Shown here piece by piece: positions 40,601 through 51,175 of a DNA stretch of 64,000 nucleotides; the stretch's first letter is position 1; each line of letters starts with the position of its first letter. Under the pieces are notes generated by a model. That model had not been told where the DNA came from, did not search any database, and worked only from the letters and a program-made list of their open reading frames with translations. Origin of the DNA: Plantago elongata. Taxonomy: Eukaryota; Streptophyta; Magnoliopsida; Lamiales; Plantaginaceae. The DNA lies in NCBI GenBank assembly GCA_036897095.1, contig JAYMSP010000074.1:1-64000 (forward strand), given 5' to 3'. The translations under genes and the position numbers were made by a program.

Positions 40601-41986
40601 TTACATCTTCAACCCATCTGCAAAAATCTGTTGAAAAGACTCCATTTTCTTCGCAGGCAATGACAATCCAATCTCCAAACCACCCTCGAAGTCCCTTGAC
40701 GTACAAAGTGACATAGAACCTTCTCCATCAATCGCCACAGCCTCGTGCTTCTTCGGCTTCCCCCACCCGAAATCCGCATCGTACAAGTGGAATTTTGGCG
40801 AACCGGCCACACCAAAAAGCCTCTTCGTTACTAAAATCCCAAATTGTTCCAACCACTGATCAGAATCTTTCATCAACTCACCTTTCTTATTCACCTTATT
40901 ACTTATCACATCTCCAATCAATTCAACACTTAGCAGGAACCCGTTATCTCCTTTCAGCTCCCCGTGTGTCGTTTGCACAACTGCCAGGGCCAGACAGTTT
41001 CCGAAATAGGCCGCCGGCACTGGTGGATCCATGCGTGCCCTGGCTTCCACCGCGAACCCAAAGTATTCCTCCTCATTTTCGTCAACCTCTTCACCCGATT
41101 CAGAGCTGGATTTCGCCAAGCAACTCCAAACGTAACCAGTAGATATTGTAAAAGAAGACAAGTGAGTTAAACTTGGGTTTTTCGACAGAACCACGTCCCT
41201 GAGGTGCTGGATTTCGTGCTTTTGCAAGATGAACGTTGCACGAACTCTGTTTATTGGAAACCTGGGAGGGGTGGATTCAACACTGTTATGTTTCAGAGTG
41301 TTCCAATACTTATCCAACCGGGCAGGCGGATCATTGATCAGAGACCTGTCAAAGATTGGAGGTGAATGGGTCGTGATTCTATCAGTTTGACCTTCTTTTT
41401 GGACGGCGATAGAGCTCCAGTGTTTGATGAATCCAACTATCGAACTCGCATCGCCAATAGCATGATGATTTGTTAATCCTATACAGATCCCTTTATCAGG
41501 GAACAAAGTTATCTGGACTGAAAAAACTGGAGCTTTCTTCACGCCTGATTCTGATTCGTATTCAGGTTTCGGCAAATCAGGGACAAAAGCATAGAAATCA
41601 TCAGCTGTCCTCGGATGGTTTCCCGTCAAATAGTCGAAATTGGACTCTTCATTTGATTCGGCTACCGTCAGGGAAACTGAGTCACCTGGCAGGAACCGGA
41701 ACTCGGGCAGGTCAAGATTTGGAGGAAAGATTAAGTTCCCTGCTAAAGGAGCGTAGTCTGCCAAAGAATCTGAGAGGGAGTTTTTGAAGTTTGGAACAAT
41801 TTGTCCCAGGAAATGTGTCCTGGAACAGGGGAACTGGAAGAAAAGTAGACGTTGGATTGGATGGAAGTGAACCCAAACCACGTCGAAGCACGTGAGGGGG
41901 AGTCGAGTTGCAGCCGTGTCCAGAGGTGGTGCGACTAGGTAGTGGTGGAGCACGGTGGCCGGTTTGGGAATTGCAGATGTAGCCAT
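40601..41986 (-). CDS. BAHD acyltransferase, malonyl/coumaroyl-CoA:glucoside acyltransferase type
   Basis: A single uninterrupted frame of 461 aa on the minus strand, the normal size for the family and intronless as many of this clade are. It has the catalytic HHAIGDA (H175 to D179) and the structural DFGWG (405-409). Between them is YFGNCLA, the motif linked with the anthocyanin/flavonoid-glucoside aliphatic and aromatic acyltransferase clade. The N-terminus (PKPATVLHHYLVAPP) and LPLTCFDVVWVHFHPIQRLLFF also fit that clade, which moves malonyl or hydroxycinnamoyl groups from CoA to sugar hydroxyls of anthocyanins or phenolic glucosides in the cytosol. Donor and acceptor cannot be decided from sequence. 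A TATA box lies 63 bases upstream of the ATG. Looks intact. Confidence 0.92.
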   Translation of the reverse strand: MATSAIPKPATVLHHYLVAPPLDTAATRLPLTCFDVVWVHFHPIQRLLFFQFPCSRTHFLGQIVPNFKNSLSDSLADYAPLAGNLIFPPNLDLPEFRFLPGDSVSLTVAESNEESNFDYLTGNHPRTADDFYAFVPDLPKPEYESESGVKKAPVFSVQITLFPDKGICIGLTNHHAIGDASSIVGFIKHWSSIAVQKEGQTDRITTHSPPIFDRSLINDPPARLDKYWNTLKHNSVESTPPRFPINRVRATFILQKHEIQHLRDVVLSKNPSLTHLSSFTISTGYVWSCLAKSSSESGEEVDENEEEYFGFAVEARARMDPPVPAAYFGNCLALAVVQTTHGELKGDNGFLLSVELIGDVISNKVNKKGELMKDSDQWLEQFGILVTKRLFGVAGSPKFHLYDADFGWGKPKKHEAVAIDGEGSMSLCTSRDFEGGLEIGLSLPAKKMESFQQIFADGLKM

Positions 41987-42048
41987 CGTTTGCTTTTGCT
42001 TTTGATTATGGTTTTATGGGAATACGTGACCACTCAACTCATTCAATA

Positions 42049-42057
42049 ATTTTATAG
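42049..42057 (-). promoter_or_regulatory. TATA-box candidate for the BAHD gene
   Basis: Minus-strand CTATAAAAT, 63 bases upstream of the start codon at 41986, giving a short 5' UTR of about 30 bases. Confidence 0.55.
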
Positions 42058-43306
42058 ACTTGTGGTCCAAGTGCTTTTAAGTTATTTAATTGATCACGTA
42101 TGTAGTCAAATTCTATTTGTCGGTTTCGTTTGTTCAAAATAATGAACCATCAACCATTGATATTATACACCACTCAAGTTGTAGGTCCATTAGTTGGATT
42201 GTTATTAGGTAATGGATTCTAACAAAATTAAACCCGATCTTTTATAAATAATGCCTCGTAGTTATTATTAAGGCTGGAATATAACGAATCTTAACTATCA
42301 TCTATCATATACTTTTAGGCTTAAAAACAAAAAGAGTTGTATGTCCATTATATTACTTATATTATAGAAGTAAATATTATAGTCTCCTTATATAACATGT
42401 TTTCAGTTCATGCATATTTGGTCCTTATTGTTGTTTATGTATATTTGATTTAATTATTGAGGAAATAGAGTACCAAATATGACCAAGTCAGACGTTTTGA
42501 CAATTTGACTCAACAATTGAAGAAGGTTCTTTAAAAAAACTCTGACTTTAAAATGCATATTCACTGTTGTATTAATATCAAGTGAAGAAAGATGTTCAGC
42601 GGTACGATCATCTTCATTGTAATGTTATTCACTTAAGAAAAAGTCTCCTAAAAATGTTGTAATCTTAAAATGTTATTGAGGTGAGAATTTGTGATAATTA
42701 TCATAATATGATCAGTGTGTAAAAAGTTTAGGATAATTCAGTCCACTTCAACTTAATTAATTTAGTATAATTATATTTTACTAAGTTATATTTTATACTA
42801 TAATTTAATTAAGTTAAGTTTAGTATAGTTTTATTAAAAAATATTAGTTAAAAATGTACTGTTTAAGAAAATAGAGCCTCAATTTATCCACATCGCCATT
42901 TGCTTGTTGGCCATCCTATGCATGGCATTAGTCTAAATGACTTTCAAGAGTATTCTGTATAATCTATCATTGGATTATAAATTTATCAACGAATTATTTT
43001 GTGCTTAAGTGTTATAAATAACTATGTGTCATTATTTTAATTTTAACGGTTAATTGTAATCATGTACATGTGCAATTATACGATGGCTAAAGCAAAAGCA
43101 CCAACATGTTGTGAATTGATTGATTTTCTAATGTAGTATTCTTTTTCCGCCCACTGCTTTGACGACATCAAAGTTGAAGATTAGTCATTAGTCAGTATAA
43201 TATTGTTGAAATTTCGTTAGTCATGACTGAGGACTAGATGAATCCTCTTTATATAATTATTATGGTGAGTTGGTGACTATTGGCTACATGCTTCCCACTT
43301 TATTTC
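42058..43306. other. Intergenic upstream of the BAHD gene
   Basis: AT-rich. From about 42735 to 42870 a repeat with AACTTAATTAATTTAGTATAATTATA words resembles the family seen at 31.7, 51.7 and 53.7 kb. No gene recognised. Confidence 0.4.
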
Positions 43307-43915
43307 AATTATTTTATGGGATGACCGATTGATTCATCTGTCTGGTTTTGACAAATCAAACAATGACTTTCAAGCGAAGAAATGGAGGATGCAACAAGCA
43401 TGGGCGTGGCCACACCAAATTTATTCGCTGCTCCAATTGCGGCAAATGCTGCCCTAAGGATAAGGCCATCAAGAGATTTCTTGTCAGGAACATTGTTGAG
43501 CAAGCTGCTGTCAGGGATGTTCAGGAAGCCTGTTCCCAAGCTCTATGTGAAGATGCAGTACTGCGTTTCCTGTGCCATTCACTCTAAGGTCGTCAGGGTC
43601 AGGTCCACCGCTGATAGGAGGAACCGTGAGCCACCACAGCGTTTCAGGCGCCCAAGAGATAACATGCCAAAACCTGGCCAACCTCCACGTGTTGGTGGTG
43701 CACCTGCTGCTGCCCGCACTTGATATTTCCGTTTATATTGATCTGACCTGTCAAACTATGCTATTTCATTTTTGAGTGAATTTGAAGTATATCACATGGT
43801 TTATGACCAATATGAATGGCTGTAGCATCTATACTCTTGGTTTTGTGTCCATGTTCAACCGAGTTTTTGAATTAATTTTGTTTTGTGCAAAAAAAATAAA
43901 ATTATTTTATGGGAT
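43307..43915 (+). pseudogene. Processed RPS26 (eS26) retropseudogene with 16-bp target duplications
   Basis: An intronless copy of the small-subunit ribosomal protein eS26 mRNA. The frame starts at 43363 (MTFKRRNGG...KHGRGH...[19 protein letters not shown]) and runs to about 43530 in one frame. It continues as [24 protein letters not shown] to a stop at 43723 in another. The family's VFDGYTL is missing, consistent with a deletion of about 20 bases. A 3' UTR and a short A-tract (43889-43899) follow. The whole copy, including about 40 bases of 5' UTR, is bracketed by perfect 16-bp direct repeats, AATTATTTTATGGGAT, at 43307-43322 and 43900-43915. This is the signature of LINE-driven retrotransposition of a spliced mRNA. 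Zinc-binding cysteines are kept but the protein is split, so it is non-functional as eS26. Confidence 0.95.
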
Positions 43916-44589
43916 ATAAATCACATATATGGGCATGTTTGTTATACCGCTGGAACAGTTATTTACCCACTCAAATTAAATATTTTATAAAAAAAATTTC
44001 AATTTCAACTAAAAAAAAGTCATTCAAATTATATTCAATCATTCCCATAATCTCCTCAGATCTACTCCATTCACAACATAATACATACATCCATAGCCAC
44101 CTCGTAATGCAACTAATATGAAATCTCCACTTTGATTTGATGTATAGATTGTCAATCTGTTCATATGCCATTTTAAATATGAGTTACATTCCACTGACTA
44201 CACAATTAAAGAAATAAACAACTTTCTTTTACATAACATTCTTTTCAAAAACTAATGTAATTCAAATTACGATAAACGATAAATGAAAAAATTTGACGGT
44301 GAAACAACGTCTTTTTAAATAGAGAATAGTAAATTTAATTGAAGAATTGTAAATTTAATACAATTTAGTTGTATATAGAGTAAAGGATACAATGTTACCC
44401 GTACATCTTATCAGGGGCAGAATCATGAGGAGATATAGAGGGGCGTTCGTCCCCCTTAAAATTTATAAAAGAATTTTGTTATATGTGATATATTTACTAA
44501 TTTAGAATTTTATCCCCGTCAAACCTCTAAAACAACCTTTTATAGTTTCGTCAGATCAAAATTTGATTTATGGATCCGTCCGGTTTCTA
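43916..44589. other. Intergenic with a copy of repeat family D
   Basis: At 43927-44060, the sequence TTTGTTATACCGCTGGAACAGT followed by TTTCAATTTCAACT resembles 47838-47960. The rest is AT-rich with no gene recognised. Confidence 0.45.
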
Positions 44590-44765
44590 GGTACTGTTTA
44601 ACAAAACTAGCTGAAAAGGTAGCTGGTAGCTAGTTAGGTAGTTTTTTTTTTTCAACAAGCTAACTTGATTAGCTTCTCAAACCAATTAGTTTTTCAGCTA
44701 GCTTGTTTGAAAAATTATGCATTCACGTAACGAGTTTTTCATTAAAAAAAAATTCATAAAACTGA
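44590..44765. mobile_element. MITE family B, copy 3 (reverse orientation)
   Basis: Starts GTACTGTTTAACAAAACTAGC and continues with AGCTGGTAGCTAGTTAGGTAG, AGCTAGCTTGTTTGAAAAAT and CACGTAACGAG, the reverse of the copies at 6.5 and 61.1 kb. The right end is lost or diverged. Confidence 0.55.
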
Positions 44766-45027
44766 AAATGTATTAATAATGGTGTAAAAAGAAGGTAATG
44801 ATAACCCTAACCTAGAAAAGATATGTTTGAAAGTAGTGGATTATTTGAACAAAAATTTCCCACTAGGTAGCGATACATTTACCGGCAAATCACGAAAAAG
44901 GATATGAAGGTGGCCTTGGTTGTGGACAGGCCCAAGCACAAGTCTTAATGGATCATTATAGTCCAAAAGCCCATTCATACTGAAACGAACAGCAAACTAT
45001 TCTTTTTTTAATTCTTGAGGAGCAACA

Positions 45028-45054
45028 ATGGCGAAAAATCAAACCAAGCAGTGA
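45028..45054 (+). other. Short upstream ORF candidate in the CYP18-1 leader
   Basis: ACAATGG at 45025-45031 is a good plant start context and opens an eight-codon frame (MAKNQTKQ) that stops at 45054, 94 bases before the CYP18-1 start codon. Whether it lies in the mature mRNA depends on the transcription start site, which is unknown. Confidence 0.3.
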
Positions 45055-45147
45055 AATAGCTCAGTGTTAGTAAATAGCTTTACGATTTTCAACAGAGAAG
45101 GAGCAATTTTGAGTCGCTATAGTATTTACCCCCCGTCTTTCCCCACC

Positions 45148-47399
45148 ATGGTACGTTTAGGTTTTCATGTTGGAATTTTATCAAACACCTTCTGTTCATC
45201 TTTAACTTGCAAAATTAGTTACGAGCTTTGTGGGGTTTTGCAGGCTGTTACACTACATACAAATTTGGGCGACATTAAATGCGAAATATTCTGCGATGAG
45301 GTCCCCAAAAGTGCTGAGGTTCGTATGTTGGGTTCAATTGATGTGTTTTGATTGAATCAGTGTAAACTTGTTCAATGCAAGAGAACTAGTTTTCTATTGC
45401 CCATTTCTGCTGCTTGCTGTATTTTATTGTTTGTCAGATGTTTAACCATACTGCTCATTTTAGTTACCTTCTTTATTTGATGTTACGGTAGCTGCTATCG
45501 TGAGCAAACATTCATACTAGTAGTTGTTTTACTAGCACTGTCAAGATTTTCTGATTTACCTAGTTTTAGTGTTGGAGACTTAAGTTGCATTGAGCTTATT
45601 TGGGAATCCTGGCATGTGATAATTTTTCCTGAACGTATTGTTCGAACACGAATAATTGGTTTTTAGTCGTATTTGGTAGATGCATATTATCTTGAAATTA
45701 GTCATGAGTTCCCATACTTTATTCTCTTGTCTGGTCTGTTGCACTGATAGGAGAACATGTCCTTGTGCATATGTTGATCTTGTGGTATTTTGTCTACTGG
45801 CTTACAGAACTTTCTGGCGCTTTGTGCGAGTGGCTATTACGATGGAACCATATTTCATAGAAATATTAAGGGTTTCATGATACAAGGTGGCGATCCAACT
45901 AATACTGGCAAGGGAGGAACGAGTATATGGGGTAAAAAGTACAATGATGAGATAAGAGAGTCTCTCAAGGTAATCTATCTGATAAATTCTAGGAACTCTA
46001 TGACTATGTCATGTATTGATGTTATATGCTCACTGACATCGTCTCATGAGTCAATAAAGTTTGAGAATCTATAAAGATAAAAATGCACACAGGCTCGCTA
46101 TTGTCTGAGTAAATAACATGACAAGAGATACTCTAAGCATGCTCTTATAAACATTTTCTGTTTTACTATCTTCAAATATTCTCATGATTGGTTAGATGGT
46201 TTTGCTTCAGGAGTAGTTTTCATTCTTAATGATAGACAGATTAGAAACCGGAGCCTCCACTTTTCATTTCCATTGTTTATTTGTCTGGATTATAGTTTCC
46301 AGATCATTGTGTTTCACACTTCTACGTCCGACTGATTGTATGGTCTCGTATACAAGTTATTCTTTGAATTGTATCTGGAGATATATAACATAGTAGCCAT
46401 CACTAGGGAAGCTTTAGGGTAGAAACCTACACCTGCTAGTTATGGTAAAGAAACAAGAAATTATGCATGTCTTGTTCCTTGTAACTCTGCTGTTGTGATT
46501 ATGAAGCATGCCATGTCAATCATATGAGATATGTGCATGCTATACAAGTACCAGATGCTTTTATATTTGTCTTAGACTGATTCACTTTTTGTTTCTTTCC
46601 CTTTCACCCAGCATAATGCTAGAGGAATGCTATCCATGGCTAATAGTGGGCCTAATACAAATGGAAGCCAATTTTTCATTCTTTATGCCAAGCAGCCTCA
46701 CCTTAATGGCCTGTACACCATCTTCGGCAAAGTGATTCATGGGTTTGAAGTGCTTGATATAATGGAAAAGGTCAGTAACAAGGTTTTGGCTCCCTTTTAA
46801 CATATTGGCAGTTGAGGATAAGTGAGGTCTCACTGTTTTGACTACCTTTGTTATGTGCATTCATTTCGAACTATTGTTCTTTTCTTTTTCTCCGACTTCT
46901 GTAGCCTGGACTGTGTGCTTAATAACTATGTGTGAATGTGATTAGAAACCTTCTTTTCTTTGATAGTGAGTTTTTTGCAGCTTCACCCCCTATTTTATGA
47001 GAATTTAAAATGCGCTCTTTATCTCTTGGCTATAATATAGTATTATGACTTATGGATAGTGCCAGTAACAGAATGAGAAACCTTACATTACCTGTTTGCA
47101 GGTTCAAATAATTTGATCCAATCACAGGGGAGCATGTGTAAATAGGCTATATGTAGGTGTTCTGAGGCCTGAGCACAACTCAATTTGTCTTTTGTTTTTA
47201 TTTTTTTAATTCTTTTTAGAAGTGAGAGAGGGGTAGGTGCTTTTTTTCAAGCAAGTACAATATGTTACACAGGTTATTTTGCTGGTGCTCATAATAATTT
47301 TTTCAACCTTTTTAGGCGCCAACAGGTCCAGGGGATAGGCCGCTTATGGAGATAAGGATTAATCGTGTGACAATACATGCCAATCCTCTTGCTGGTTAA
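45148..47399 (+). CDS. CYP18-1: Cyclophilin-type peptidyl-prolyl isomerase, CYP18-1 (PPIL3 type)
   Basis: Exons 45148-45150 (only the ATG), 45244-45318, 45808-45969, 46612-46770 and 47316-47399 join to 161 codons (160 aa), the same length as Arabidopsis CYP18-1 and nearly identical to it from memory. The fold is a single cyclophilin domain with [44 protein letters not shown] (with the catalytic Arg), GTSIWGKK and [24 protein letters not shown]. The PPIL3/CYP18-1 type is a small nuclear cyclophilin linked to spliceosome complexes. I chose the start at 45148 because GTACGT follows the ATG as a donor and the next exon begins with the conserved AVTLHT. A short upstream frame lies at 45028-45054. 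A duplicated piece of the 3' end lies at 50.8-51.1 kb. Confidence 0.93.
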
Positions 47400-48578
47400 G
47401 AGCAGCTGAAAAACTTACCGCGTTGTGCAACAGAGTTGTATATGCTAATATGTACTTTAATCTTCGATAACCCTGACATAAAAACACATTGATTGTAACA
47501 GTAGACAGTAAACTTGCGATCTGAAAACTTAAAATATTTTGGTTTCAGAAGAATTGCATGGTGTATGGTTTAAGTCAAGGAGTCGGTCTTCTTTCTGCTA
47601 GTTATGTGAAATCTGGTTCTGAACATGTTTATGCTGTGCTTTATGCATGCGCATCGTATGCCTAATGGATGTACCTTATGCGGTTTCTTACTTGATGAGC
47701 TTGAATCTATGAGTAGAGGTGACAAACAGGCCGGGTCTGCATGGGGATTTTATTATCCTGGCCGAGCTGTGGAAAAGGTGACCCCTGCTGCTTCAAGCCA
47801 TTCCCAAGGCCTGCATTCTAATTAAGTCCTGTTTGTTATACGGTTTGTTATACCGCTGGAGCAGTCATTTTCCCATTTAAATCAAACATTTTATACACAA
47901 AAAATTCAATTTCAATTGAAAAAGGCCACACAAATTTTATACCAATTAATTCCTAAATTTATCATAAAATAAATTAACTTCTAAGTTATTTTTCATCATA
48001 CAAAACTTTACATTTTTCACTGTAAAATTTCATATATAATGAAAACTAACTCCTGACCTTCCACATAATAAATAATTAAAACTATTACTTTTACATTAAA
48101 TATTATATATGAACCATTCAAAATGATTGTTGATTTCTATTTCTTACCTCATGCTGCATTTTTTTCCCTTGCACGTGAGATTCGCTTGCAACATATCTTA
48201 AGTGTTACGGACAAAATGCACATTCACTATGGTTTAGTATTAATACAACTCGTATATGGCCACTCAATTAGATTTTTGATAAAAAAAAATACCATCTCTA
48301 TCTATATGTGTACATCTCTAGACATGTTCTAGACTAACTAATAATAATATCTTTGAAGGACGTAACTCCTTAAAATTTATCCATTTAAATCTTCTAATTT
48401 AACATTTTAAATTAAGTCGAACATACACCCTAGAATGCCTCAGAGAAAGGGGTGCCTCGAATTCCAAGTGGATTTATTATTATGTGAGCCTCAATCCTCT
48501 TCAACTTTCCAAAGCTTCGCCAGGAAGCCCCAATTCAAAACACCTCATTTCCCTCCAACTGCTTCCCAAATTTCGAAC
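47400..48578. other. Intergenic between CYP18-1 and the live Aurora gene
   Basis: The first 130 bases are the cyclophilin 3' UTR region, duplicated at 51.0-51.1 kb. A second shared block lies near 47780 (GCTTCAAGCCATTC). Repeat family D recurs at 47838-47960 (TTTGTTATACCGCTGGAGCAGT), followed by a degenerate Stowaway-like body at about 47990-48120. An in-frame ATG exists at or before 48435, but the kinase start at 48579 is conserved in the paralogue. Confidence 0.45.
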
Positions 48579-50204
48579 ATGACTTCGACACTTCAGATCC
48601 CAAATCCAACAGAATCAGCAAGCTCCTCGAATCCAAATCCGATGAAAAAACCACCGAAACCAGCTTCCAAAAGCACCCTGAGGCAATGGTCTCTCGCCGA
48701 TTTCGATATCGGAAAACCCTTGGGCAAAGGCAAATTCGGCCGTGTCTATCTTGCTCGCGAAAAGAAGGTTAACTCCGTAACCTAGTAGGCTTCGATTCAA
48801 ACAATTTGAAGTAGTTCAATTGAAATTGATAAATGCTTTTCTCTGTTTGTTTCAGTACGAGTATATAGTGGCTTTGAAGATCATATTCAAGGAGCAGTTA
48901 GCCAAGTACAAATTCCACCACCAGTTGCGTAGAGAAATGGAGATCCAGACTAACCTTCGCCATCCTAACGTTCTTCGTATGTACGGCTGGTTCGACGATG
49001 ATGAGCGTATTGTTCTGATTTTGGAGTATTGCCATGGAGGTGAGCTGTACGGGCTGCTTCGTAAATCTGGCCATTTCTCTGAACCACAAGCTGCCACGGT
49101 AATTCAGCTGCTTGTTATTTAAAGAGCTTTTCGAATTAGACTGATTGTTGGCTTTAGTTCATTTTATTTATGATATTGAAATCTTAGTTTTAAACTCTCT
49201 GTCTGTCTGTTGTGATGATCAGTATGTAGCAAGTCTGACACAGGCTCTGGCGTATGTTCACCAAAACAATGTGATTCATAGGGATATTAAGCCTGAAAAT
49301 CTGTTGCTTGATCATGAGGTAATGTATGTTGCCTAATGCATTAATAGATCTTATGTAATGACATAGTGGATGAAACTACGCGTATCATGGTCATATTGTG
49401 AAATTGTTATGTGAATCTAGTACTTCTGTTCTTACTAAATTGTTTATCTTGAGTCGAATCTAATGATTTTTTCTCATTTGCTATAACGTTAGTTGAATCA
49501 GTTCTTGCTGTTATGCCTATGTCATATAATTGAACAGTTGAACTGCGTATCATATCATGTCATGCCGGTAACATCAAATAGCCCACTAGTCCTCAGCTTT
49601 AACTCAGGCAGTCTGCAATGGGTAACGAATTTGTGTGTCTCTTGCAGGGCCGACTTAAAATTGCGGATTTTGGTTGGTCGGTGCAGTCTAAAAACAAAAG
49701 GCATACTATGTGTGGAACATTGGATTACTTGGCACCAGAAATGGTGGAGAACAAAGAACATGATCATGCTGTGGATATTTGGACCTTGGGCATTCTTTGT
49801 TATGAATTTCTATATGGGGCTCCTCCATTTGAGGCTGAAAGCCAGGGAGACACATTAGCAAGGTAAGAACTTGCTTCTGTTTACGTAATAACTTATACAA
49901 TCACATTATTCTTGGGGCTCATTGTATTTTGCAATGCAGGATTCCACAAATGAACCCTAGCTTTCCGCTTACCCCTATAGTATCTGAAGAAGCTATAGAT
50001 CTCATATCCAGGGTAATTCTGTGAACTCTATGCATTGTTTCACTTTGCTTTAAGACAGATCATTCAAGCTTATCTAATGCTTAATGGCATGGCCTTCAAT
50101 TTTTGCAGCTTCTTGTAGAGTCATCAAAAAGGCTTTCCCTACAAGAAATCCTGGAGCATCCTTGGATAATAAAAAATGCTTGCCCGGAAGGGGCCTGTCC
50201 ATGA
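48579..50204 (+). CDS. AUR3: Aurora kinase, plant beta type (Aurora 3-like)
   Basis: Six exons, 48579-48767, 48856-49098, 49223-49318, 49648-49862, 49940-50012 and 50109-50204, join to 304 codons (303 aa). The kinase domain holds the glycine loop GKGKFG (49-54), ATP lysine K71 (VALK), catalytic loop HRDIKPEN with D165, DFG at 183-185, and the activation loop KRHTMCGT with phospho-threonine T196, then APE, DIWTLG and the C-lobe EHPW. The pattern [26 protein letters not shown] and [12 protein letters not shown] matches Arabidopsis AUR3 rather than AUR1/2. Beta Auroras phosphorylate histone H3 and act at centromeres in mitosis. The N-terminus is short and Ser/Pro-rich. Compared with other plant copies one residue is missing before SSKRLSL (LLVESSKR). 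All key residues are present, so it appears functional. Confidence 0.92.
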
Positions 50205-50796
50205 AAGCACGGAGATTTCTTGTTTTAAGTTAAGCTTGCTTATAGTGACTAATTACCTTTTGAAGTCAGGGGATTCTAAGTAACACTTTGAATGTTTGGA
50301 CCTAGTAATTACTAATTAGGCTCAGGGGATAACATTCTATTATAGTGAAGCTCTGCACTTTTTCAATCTTATTATGTCTATCAGTTCATGGAGTGAATAT
50401 GTTTCTGAAAATATTTGTTTGATCTGAGCTTGTTTCTTACCCTCTTGTGCCCTGTTAAATAGAATGTGCACTGTTATTATTAATCTTTGACTCTCCCAAT
50501 TCTATAATAATACTCCCCATCCCTTTAAAGAAGAAACCCAAAAGCATTGATCTTACATGGAGCTTCAAACTCCGTAAACTGCTTGAACCGAGCCTGCTTC
50601 ATTGTTCATAGCTGTAGCTTGTCTTGATTTGATATATCATATATCAAATCTGACAGGACTACAGGTGAAGATAGATTAGTGTTAACTGTTAACTCGACGC
50701 TTGATTTGATTCTGAATGATAATAATTCTCTTGTAAATAAGATTACGTTATGTCAGCTTCCGAATATTAGCCTGAAAAGGTACCCTTAGAATTTGT
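50205..50796. other. Downstream flank of the Aurora gene, shared with the dead copy
   Basis: About 500 bases match the downstream flank of the pseudogene (23480-23985), marking the right limit of the ancient duplication near 50740. No gene here. Confidence 0.6.
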
Positions 50797-51175
50797 CTTC
50801 TTTTTTAAAATTGTTTTTAGACGTGAGAAAAACGGGTTGCTGCAGTTCTTTCAGGCAAGTGTAACATGTTAACACAAGGTTAATTTGTTGGTGCTCATAA
50901 TGATTTTTTCAGGTCCAGGGGATAGGCCACTTATGGAAATCAGGATTAATCGCGTGACAACACATGCCAATCCTCTTGCTCGTAAAGTGCAGCTGAAAAG
51001 CTTGCTCAGTTGTGCAATGGGGATGTATATACAAGTATGTACTTTAATCTTTGATAATCCCACCATAAAAACACTTGATTGTACCCGTAGATAGTAAATT
51101 TGTGATCTGAAAATGTAAACGCCAGCAAACATTTTAGTGATCCCTACCGCTTCAAGTCGTTCAGGGGCCACATTT
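50797..51175 (+). pseudogene. Duplicated 3' end of CYP18-1 (last exon and flanks)
   Basis: The stretch matches 47205-47530: end of the last intron, last exon (GGTCCAGGGGATAGGCC onward; residues [23 protein letters not shown]) and 3' UTR (TGTACTTTAATCTT, CATAAAAACAC). It lacks the GCGCCAACA at the exon start, and the family's final glycine and stop are replaced by a read-through into RKVQLKSLL. A further shared block near 51138 (GATCCCTACCGCTTCAAGTC) corresponds to 47780. Only the tail is present, so it is a gene fragment from DNA duplication. Confidence 0.88.

Noticed and set aside
45064-45351. 95-codon frame running through the first intron of CYP18-1
   Set aside because: The family N-terminus fits only if GTACGT at 45151 is used as a donor. 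The read-through frame has an unrelated hydrophobic start.
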